Under the pieces are notes generated by a model. It saw only the letters and a list, made by a program, of their open reading frames with translations, was not told the DNA's origin and did not search any database. A program made the translations under genes and the position numbers. 19,105 nt of DNA. Source: Candidatus Hodarchaeota archaeon (GTDB lineage Archaea > Asgardarchaeota > Heimdallarchaeia > Hodarchaeales > Hodarchaeaceae). The stretch is taken from positions 1 through 19,105 of the forward strand of contig JAEOSR010000087.1 of assembly GCA_016840285.1 (NCBI GenBank), read 5' to 3'. This document shows positions 13,623 through 19,105 of this stretch, piece by piece (within the stretch, counting starts at the first letter, position 1; each line of letters starts with the position of its first letter).

Positions 13623-16268
13623 TTAAATCACTAATACTTTCTTTTCTGCCGTTAATGATTTTGCTTCGTCTGCTGCTGCTTGATAAATAGATATTGGGAA
13701 CTTATTGTGAAGAGGTGAAATGTTTGCGCCTTTTTCAGCTGCCCAGTACAATCCACGGGCGAGGAATCCGACACCTTTTGACATGTATGCCGCACGTTTA
13801 AATTCCGTTAGAGTATTTTCATCAAAACCACCTAAGAATCCAAAAATGAAACTAGCTACATAAATCATAGGAAAAGTGCCTAGTAACAGAATGATGACTG
13901 AGGTTATAATATCTCCTCCCCATATGATCATGCACATGATCTCAGAAAGTATGAACACAATAATTCCTGTTACTATAGGGATAATTAGTCCTTGGTAGGC
14001 TAAATCTTTCCATTTAAACTGAAAATATTCGGATCGTCGAATAGCTATCCACATGTAAATATCCTTGATGATCAATGCTGGAATATAGGCAAACATTACA
14101 GCTACAAGAGGAGAGCCAAAAGTTTCTGTAAAGAATGTATACTGAGGGATAAAGATAATTAGTAAGACAGCTCGAACGCTTTGTTCAATAATCCAACTCA
14201 TTGCCGCCCAACCAGGTCGGTTTGAACCAGCAAACATCCAATCCCCTAGCCAACTTAAGAAACCAAACGCGTGAAAGAATAATAACCACGGAATGATGAT
14301 GGCAGCCCCAGCCCATTCTTGGCCAGCCCCCCCTAGAATAAATCTAGGGCCGATGGCTAGTAAGATGGCCACAAAAAAGAAATCGAAAAAAGCTCCCCAT
14401 TTCAATGAATTGATTGCATAATATTGAGTTAATGTTTTCCGTTTCGCGTGATAGGATTCAGAAATCCCACCAAGCATTGATTCAGCGAATAACCCCACTA
14501 ACATGACGATTTGAGCTAATCCCCAAGCGATAGAAAAGAAACCCTGTTGTTCTGTGTAGTTTGGCAAGAATTCTGCCAGTAAAAAAACTTGTAAGAACCA
14601 ACCTAAGGGAACCCACATATTCCCAAATACCCATTTAGCACCGAATGTTAGGGATTCTTTAATCTCTGACCACGAAAAATCTATCCGGAAAAGATTTCGT
14701 ACAGAGAATCCTAAGCGTTTGAACATCCATAATCCAGTTAAGAATGCTGCAATACGTACAACATAATTCCCTATAGAATAACCAATTGCTCCTGCAAGTG
14801 AATCCCCAAAAATAATATTTGGTCCGAGGACTACACGAAACAGTACTATCACAAAATATTGTAACGTTATTGTGAAGATTCCATACACGAGTATATTAAG
14901 TACTTGGAAGAAATCAAGACGGTTCATTGCACGGAAAATAAGTAAAAATACTATGAAAAAGGCCGGCCATTGGAAAAATGCGTGGGTTACAAACATCCAA
15001 CTCATATGTGCAAGAAATGTTCGTGGAAAAATAATTGATCCAAGAAAGGAGACGAAGAAAAGTTGTATTAATCCCGATAATACTTGATACCAAATGAAAA
15101 CTTGAATATATTTCACAGCCTGTTGTGGCTGTTTGACTCTATGTTCCGAAAAGAATTTTACAAGCACTGTTGCTGTTCCTAAATCGAAAATTAACCATAA
15201 TGCTTCAAAAAAATGATACGTGAAATCATAAAAACCGACTGCTTGTGGGGAAGGAAGAATTAGTAGAGGGAAAACTAAAGAAGTCATAATTGCGTTAGGG
15301 AGAATAATAAGCATTCCAATAAATAGTTGTACTAAGAAACCGGAGATTTGTCGATGCATTCCAATATCTTCCCAGTCCTTATCAGCTTCTACATCTTGAG
15401 ATAACGCTTCAAGATCTTCTTTTAATATTGGGTTCTTTTGTGAGTACTTTCTTGAGTATAGAAATCCTCCCAGACTGACCAAACTGATGACGATAACACC
15501 TATGCCTAGAAAAGTCGTATCTAGTAAATGGGGAACTGGTGAATATTCCCAATCCGCATAAGAAGGTATTTCTGAACTCTCTGTTCCCACAATATCCATT
15601 TCGCTTAATCGAAACAGGTAATTTGTATAAGGCCACATAAGAAACTCTGCATTATGACTTTCTTCAGGCCAAATGGTTATGACAAGAATATTTGGTTCTG
15701 TTTCAAAAATCAAAGCGTCTCCATTCAAATTCTTGATAATAGCGGTTGAATGAGTAGATAATGTAAAGGCAGATACATTGAAGACGCTTGGTACGGAATT
15801 CCATTCAATGTTAGAAATTATTGGGTGTTCTAGGTTTGATGGTTGAGGAAGAGTACTTGTGCTAATTACTTGGCCTTTAGACTTAGTTGTGAGATTTAAA
15901 GCTAATAATAAAGATGCATTCTCAGTCAAGTCTGGCCCTGTTATAATCAGAATTCCCTTACCACTTTGAGAAAAGGATTGAATCTGACTGATTTCTGAGG
16001 AACTAGGGACATAATCAATAAGAATTAAGCCATCGTATTGGGTTATTGATGCAGGAAGACTGTCCTGACTGTCTAATTGAACATTTTTATCGAGATCTAA
16101 GCGTTCCTTCATTTTTCCATGTGATTCTGATTCCAGAAAAAGGAGTGTATCCAAAGTTCCAGTTTGATTAGGGTATGTGTTACTAGAAATTATTGGAGTC
16201 AAAATTAAAAGAAAAATAGGAACTAAAGAACAAGCTAGTAAAAACCACTTCTTTTCCAATTTCATCAT
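13623..16268 (-). CDS. Fusion protein: extracellular GATase1-like domain plus polysaccharide-flippase-like membrane core
   Basis: An 881-residue membrane protein. A signal-anchor helix (about 8-28) is followed by a predicted external domain (36-240) that resembles class I glutamine-amidotransferase-like domains: YDGLILID (78-85), then GKGILIITGPDL (103-114) and HPIISNIEW. No catalytic Cys is visible in it, so a binding role is more likely. It has four N-x-S/T sequons (N34, 117, 125, 164). A helix at 252-271 leads to an acidic cytoplasmic linker (277-303), then about 12-14 hydrophobic helices (308-815) in the manner of Wzx/MATE-type polysaccharide flippases. A short cytoplasmic tail follows. 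It may move lipid-linked glycans across the membrane (inference). ATG 16268 or 16265 can start it. Confidence 0.75.
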   Translation of the reverse strand: MMKLEKKWFLLACSLVPIFLLILTPIISSNTYPNQTGTLDTLLFLESESHGKMKERLDLDKNVQLDSQDSLPASITQYDGLILIDYVPSSSEISQIQSFSQSGKGILIITGPDLTENASLLLALNLTTKSKGQVISTSTLPQPSNLEHPIISNIEWNSVPSVFNVSAFTLSTHSTAIIKNLNGDALIFETEPNILVITIWPEESHNAEFLMWPYTNYLFRLSEMDIVGTESSEIPSYADWEYSPVPHLLDTTFLGIGVIVISLVSLGGFLYSRKYSQKNPILKEDLEALSQDVEADKDWEDIGMHRQISGFLVQLFIGMLIILPNAIMTSLVFPLLILPSPQAVGFYDFTYHFFEALWLIFDLGTATVLVKFFSEHRVKQPQQAVKYIQVFIWYQVLSGLIQLFFVSFLGSIIFPRTFLAHMSWMFVTHAFFQWPAFFIVFLLIFRAMNRLDFFQVLNILVYGIFTITLQYFVIVLFRVVLGPNIIFGDSLAGAIGYSIGNYVVRIAAFLTGLWMFKRLGFSVRNLFRIDFSWSEIKESLTFGAKWVFGNMWVPLGWFLQVFLLAEFLPNYTEQQGFFSIAWGLAQIVMLVGLFAESMLGGISESYHAKRKTLTQYYAINSLKWGAFFDFFFVAILLAIGPRFILGGAGQEWAGAAIIIPWLLFFHAFGFLSWLGDWMFAGSNRPGWAAMSWIIEQSVRAVLLIIFIPQYTFFTETFGSPLVAVMFAYIPALIIKDIYMWIAIRRSEYFQFKWKDLAYQGLIIPIVTGIIVFILSEIMCMIIWGGDIITSVIILLLGTFPMIYVASFIFGFLGGFDENTLTEFKRAAYMSKGVGFLARGLYWAAEKGANISPLHNKFPISIYQAAADEAKSLTAEKKVLVI

Positions 16269-16540
16269 CGCCCATAATACGCTAGAAAATTCTTAAATGA
16301 GTCTTCCTCTAGCGGTAGTAAACTATAAGGGATGTTTAGTTGTTATAAATAAGATTTTTATTTTTTCCTTTAAATAAGTGAAAATTAGTGAATTGGAAAT
16401 TCTTTTCAACAATAACCTTCTCTCACAAAAAGAATAAAAGATCTGTATATGATAACTTGAAATAGTCTAAATCCCCTTTAAACGTCTCTTACTGACGAGA
16501 GAAGTTACTTAACATGTTGAATATCTTGGAGAAAGTTTAA
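16269..16540. promoter_or_regulatory. Divergent promoter region between the flippase-like operon and S25e
   Basis: 272 AT-rich bases. For the minus-strand operon, TATA candidates are AACTATAAGG (16321-16330, read on the other strand) and TGTTATAAAT (16341-16350). A perfect 7-bp inverted repeat, CGCTAGA (16280-16286) with TCTAGCG (16308-16314), lies in its presumed leader. For S25e, TATATGAT (16446) or TTTAAAC (16478) may serve as TATA. An eight-codon frame (16514-16540) ends in a TAA directly abutting the S25e TTG start. Confidence 0.45.
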
Positions 16541-16831
16541 TTGAGTTTTTCTGATAAAAGAGTTCGAAAAAAACGTCGTTGGGGTAAAATTTTCGAGTAC
16601 TCCAGCTATGAGCGAAACCTTGTGGTTGGCGATGATTACAAAGAATTACTTAAAGAATTGGAAGAAGAGTATTCCAAAAGAAAATCAATTGTCGTTACAC
16701 CACAGGAGATAGCTGCAAAACGAGATATCCGTGTCTCTGTCGCGAAACAGCTACTAGAGGATTTGGAAGAAAAGAATATCCTGAAAACAACTATCTCTAA
16801 TAAGCGACTTAAGGTTTACATCAAGGCCTGA
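16541..16831 (+). CDS. rps25e: Ribosomal protein S25e (eS25)
   Basis: Small-subunit ribosomal protein with a winged-helix fold, shared by eukaryotes and TACK/Asgard archaea. The 96 residues open with a basic tail (KRVRKKRRWGKIF), continue with the YKELLKELEEEYSKRKSIVVTPQEIA helix and turn, and end with the conserved helix-wing pattern SVAKQLLEDLEEKNILKTT...KVYIKA, which matches the usual LARxALRxLxxKGLI...YxRA ending. The start is TTG 16541, with GGAG (16528-16531) nine bases upstream; an in-frame TAA is immediately before it, so no longer form exists. The HD-domain gene begins 79 bases after the stop. A generic winged-helix DNA-binding protein is the alternative. Confidence 0.75.
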   Translation: MSFSDKRVRKKRRWGKIFEYSSYERNLVVGDDYKELLKELEEEYSKRKSIVVTPQEIAAKRDIRVSVAKQLLEDLEEKNILKTTISNKRLKVYIKA

Positions 16832-16910
16832 TTTGTTGACCTTTTTTACTTCTATATCTTCGTAAGGGGTGTTTAGGAAAAATTTTTAGGTTGATTTATG
16901 GTGATACAAA

Positions 16911-17498
16911 TTGAATTTTCTTGACAATATCACACAAATGAAAAGGCTCCTTAGACAAGGTTGGATGCGAGCAGGGGTACCTTTGAGTTCTATTGAATCC
17001 CTCGCAGATCATTCTTGGTCTGTTGCCGCTCTAACATATTATATTTGTATTTTGGAAAATAATCTTCGTGGATCTAAGACACAGAAGCTAGATATTCAGA
17101 AAGCTGTTTTAATTGCCTTATTTCATGATCTCCATGAATCCGAGTATTTTGATATAGATAAAAGCACGCGCTTTATTTCTCCAGAAACATTAGATCAATT
17201 TCAACAACAACTTGAGGAAGGAGCAATTCAGAACATTATATCGAAGGTCTCTATGCCTGTGAAAAATCCCCTGAAAATCCTCCTTAGTGACCATGAGAGT
17301 GAAGAATACCAAATTGCTAGAGTATCCGATTTACTTGATCTACTACACCAAGCTAATGAATATAGGAAAAAACAATGGCTCGATAAAAAGCAGCACGAAA
17401 AATTTCACTCACACGCTTTGCAGAAGCTGAGACAATACGAAAATCAATTTTCTTTTCTTGAGAAATATCTGCTGGATTTTATATCTCAACAATATTAA
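16911..17498 (+). CDS. HD-domain phosphohydrolase (YfbR/HDDC2-type 5'-deoxynucleotidase)
   Basis: Metal-dependent phosphohydrolase likely acting on deoxyribonucleoside monophosphates. The 195 residues follow the YfbR/HDDC2 plan: LLRQGWMRAGVP near the start, then the HD-domain ligands His34 (ADHSW), His72-Asp73 (ALFHDLHE) with Glu76, and the final Asp in RVSDLLDLL near 140. These match His33, His68-Asp69 and Asp137 of E. coli YfbR in spacing. The start is TTG 16911: GGTGAT at 16900-16905 lies five bases before it, and the resulting N-terminus is family-like. It ends four bases from the convergent nucleotidyltransferase gene. Confidence 0.87.
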   Translation: MNFLDNITQMKRLLRQGWMRAGVPLSSIESLADHSWSVAALTYYICILENNLRGSKTQKLDIQKAVLIALFHDLHESEYFDIDKSTRFISPETLDQFQQQLEEGAIQNIISKVSMPVKNPLKILLSDHESEEYQIARVSDLLDLLHQANEYRKKQWLDKKQHEKFHSHALQKLRQYENQFSFLEKYLLDFISQQY

Positions 17499-17502
17499 TT
17501 AA

Positions 17503-18513
17503 TCACGATTGTTTTAAACCAGCGAATTCTATAACCTTTTCTATAAATTTAATGCTTTTCTGCATGAAGTTTTGTGAGTTGGGCAGTTTTATACCAAGTT
17601 TAAAGGCATGTGCCTGTTGTAAAAAGGAATAAAACTCAGAGAACTCTGATTTTTCTCCCCAAACCTCCCGGAATTCTTCATGGATATCTGGTTTGACTAA
17701 ATCCATTGTCACTGCCTTGACTCCAACGTTATAACAACAGAGAGCAAAAGCAATATCAATTATTGAAGGTGCTATTATGTATTCTAACTCTGTATCTGGT
17801 AATCCTTCTTCTTTTGCAGTATTAATAATCTCATCAAACTGGATAATTGCCTCGCTCAATATCATTTGTGCAGCTTGTTGGACTTTCTCATCATTGATAT
17901 CCATAGAATCAAATACATTAGCACCGAGTTTCACTTCTCCATCCTTTGCATAGAGTGCATGGATAAAACTGAAATCAGGTCCGAATTTGTCCAAATGAGT
18001 GAGATCTTCTTCCTTCAAGATCATTAGATCGAAGATATGAGCTACTTCAGGTGTAACAATCTGTTCTGCTATCTGACCAATTTTTTCGATAGTCTCTTCT
18101 GTTTCGGTTTGAGAAGAATCAGAACTTAGAACAATAACAAAATTAATGTCACTTTCCCCAACTACATGTAAACGCTTCGCATAGGAACCATAGATGATTA
18201 AAGCCTTGATCTGGGTTTCTAGTTTTTCATCTCCAGAAAACTTCTGAAGTACGAGCTTTTCGAGCATCTCATATTCGGTGGATTCATCGGCTTCGATTTC
18301 TTCAGAAATCATTCCTAGATCATTTTTGTCCATCTCGTTTACTTTAACAATCTCTTCTTTTACTATGGCAACTGAGGATCGAACTTGGGTCTTTAATTGC
18401 GGATTCTCAGTAATCACTAATTTCAAAACCGACGTGAGACTTGCTTCCCCTTGTTCTAACCTTGATTGCATCGCATATTGTTGGATGAGTTCTCGAAATT
18501 CTGTTTCTTCCAT
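17503..18513 (-). CDS. Nucleotidyltransferase-fold protein fused to a GluRS N-terminal-like domain
   Basis: A 336-residue soluble protein with three parts. Residues about 5-62 (LIQQYAMQSRLEQGEAS, VITENPQL, KEEIVKVNEM) read like the helical N-terminal domain of archaeal glutamyl-tRNA synthetase, which there has LIRKYALxNAxxxGGKA, ENPEL and VEEVN in the same order. Residues about 84-200 are a nucleotidyltransferase fold: IIYGSYAKR with G109-S110, then ESDIN (120-124) where the D-x-D pair is expected, and FDLMI with Asp162 as possible third carboxylate. The second catalytic Asp is Asn124 (codon AAT). The C-terminal 130 residues are helical, as in proteins with a HEPN-like or kanamycin-nucleotidyltransferase-like tail. 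A TATA box 28 nt upstream indicates a leaderless mRNA from ATG 18513. Substrate unknown; a tRNA-related role is inference. Confidence 0.7.
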   Translation of the reverse strand: MEETEFRELIQQYAMQSRLEQGEASLTSVLKLVITENPQLKTQVRSSVAIVKEEIVKVNEMDKNDLGMISEEIEADESTEYEMLEKLVLQKFSGDEKLETQIKALIIYGSYAKRLHVVGESDINFVIVLSSDSSQTETEETIEKIGQIAEQIVTPEVAHIFDLMILKEEDLTHLDKFGPDFSFIHALYAKDGEVKLGANVFDSMDINDEKVQQAAQMILSEAIIQFDEIINTAKEEGLPDTELEYIIAPSIIDIAFALCCYNVGVKAVTMDLVKPDIHEEFREVWGEKSEFSEFYSFLQQAHAFKLGIKLPNSQNFMQKSIKFIEKVIEFAGLKQS

Positions 18514-18533
18514 AAATAAGATCCCACACGAGG

Positions 18534-18541
18534 TTTTTATA
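18534..18541 (-). promoter_or_regulatory. TATA box of the nucleotidyltransferase gene
   Basis: On the minus strand this reads TATAAAAA, starting 28 nt before ATG 18513. The spacing predicts transcription starting at or within two bases of the start codon, so the mRNA should be leaderless; indeed no ribosome-binding site is seen. Confidence 0.65.
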
Positions 18542-18616
18542 GTTAATGTGAAAAATGAAGCGAGTATTTAGATTTTCGATATAGGGCAGCCAAGATAGGA
18601 TACGATTTTTGAGTTT

Positions 18617-19105
18617 TTATTCCTTGAGATAAGATTTTTTTGAGAGGTCAATGAGTGTTTGAATTTCCTCATTAATTGTATTAATCTCCTTAGATTCAAG
18701 TTGTAGGGATTTAGAAGATCTATGAAGGATTTTACCGATGATATTTCCAAGAATTTTCATCTCTTTATCACGAAATCCTAAACGGGTTAGTTCTGCTGTT
18801 CCAAAACGCATACCTGCGTCTGTTATGATTTGATATGTAGCCAAGATGTCACGTAATTTAGCTCCTTCATTGAAATCTTGGATCTTCATTAATACTTGGT
18901 GAGACTCTGTAAATCCTTTTTCTTTTCCATGAAGGGGAATATTGTGAGAATCTAAACTATATGCGAGCGCTTTTGAGTTTTTAATTACCTGAAGTGCGTA
19001 ATCTTTTCCATATTCTTTAAATTCTTCAAATGATATCCCCAATGCAGCAATCCGTGAATTATGAATATTATCGACAAGTACAATTCCTTTAAGTGGTTCT
19101 ATTCC
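18617..19105 (-). CDS. glyA: Serine hydroxymethyltransferase, C-terminal part (5' end outside window)
   Basis: PLP enzyme that interconverts serine and glycine while loading a one-carbon unit on a folate or pterin carrier. The frame is open to the right edge and ends with TAA at 18617-18619, giving the last 162 residues. NSRIAALGISFEEFKEYG near the start of the fragment is the helix after the lysine-bearing core, KEKGFTESHQVLM follows, and DAGMRFGTAELTRLGF matches the GIRVGTPAxTRRGF motif, whose first Arg binds the substrate carboxylate. The catalytic lysine lies outside the window. The divergence from bacterial GlyA is what is expected for an archaeal form; a related fold-type I aldolase is the alternative. 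Confidence 0.8.
   Translation of the reverse strand, partial: GIEPLKGIVLVDNIHNSRIAALGISFEEFKEYGKDYALQVIKNSKALAYSLDSHNIPLHGKEKGFTESHQVLMKIQDFNEGAKLRDILATYQIITDAGMRFGTAELTRLGFRDKEMKILGNIIGKILHRSSKSLQLESKEINTINEEIQTLIDLSKKSYLKE

Noticed and set aside
16488..16505. Possible small hairpin (TCTC/GAGA) in the S25e leader
   Set aside because: Only four base pairs, with alternative pairings; not distinguishable from chance.
1..19105. Mobile elements, CRISPR arrays, toxin-antitoxin or phage defence islands
   Set aside because: No direct-repeat arrays, transposase motifs, integrase or terminal inverted repeats were seen. The nucleotidyltransferase at 17503-18513 could recall an MNT-HEPN toxin system, but it is a single long protein with a GluRS-like N-terminus and no adjacent small partner gene.

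Overview
The window is chromosomal DNA from an archaeon, AT-rich (roughly 35-40% GC by eye) and densely coded. Evidence for archaea: a 20S proteasome beta/alpha pair, an archaeal/eukaryotic-type leucyl-tRNA synthetase, a digeranylgeranylglyceryl-phosphate-synthase-like UbiA enzyme (archaeal ether lipids), TATA-type promoters, and GGTGA(T) ribosome-binding sites. A ribosomal protein S25e gene, an eukaryote-like protein absent from most Euryarchaeota, points to the TACK/Asgard side; I favour Asgard, but that placement is inference. There are no phage genes, transposases, CRISPR arrays, rRNAs or tRNAs that I can see.

Layout. 1-2185 (-): an undecaprenyl-diphosphatase-like gene (uppP) followed one base later by a YdjM/DUF457 putative membrane hydrolase that carries an additional sequon-rich ectodomain and runs off the left edge. 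2402-3700 (+): a small heat shock protein (Hsp20) and a winged-helix regulator. 4045-7008 (+): leuS, with a long leader. 7251-8577 (+): proteasome beta then alpha, 10 nt apart. 8680-9414 (+): metallophosphoesterase, convergent with a cyclophilin-like-fold protein (9425-9838, -). 10013-12857 (+): slipin, UbiA prenyltransferase and a GNAT acetyltransferase. 12878-16268 (-): a two-gene operon with a very large membrane protein (extracellular GATase1-like domain plus polysaccharide-flippase-like core) and a SAM methyltransferase. 16541-17498 (+): S25e and an HD-domain nucleotidase. 17503-18513 (-): a nucleotidyltransferase fused to what looks like the N-terminal domain of archaeal glutamyl-tRNA synthetase. 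18617-19105 (-): the C-terminal part of serine hydroxymethyltransferase, cut by the right edge.

How it hangs together: most genes are housekeeping (translation, protein quality control, lipid and nucleotide metabolism). A second thread is the cell surface: UppP (polyprenyl carrier recycling), the fused flippase, the UbiA lipid enzyme, and two membrane proteins whose predicted outer domains are rich in N-x-S/T sequons. The most unusual items are the GluRS-N/nucleotidyltransferase fusion with a substituted catalytic Asp, the GATase-like/flippase fusion, the divergent linked proteasome pair, and a set of leader features (mini-ORFs and inverted repeats at predicted transcription starts) upstream of hsp20, leuS and psmB. 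Start codons include TTG (uppP, S25e, HD protein), and several transcripts appear leaderless.
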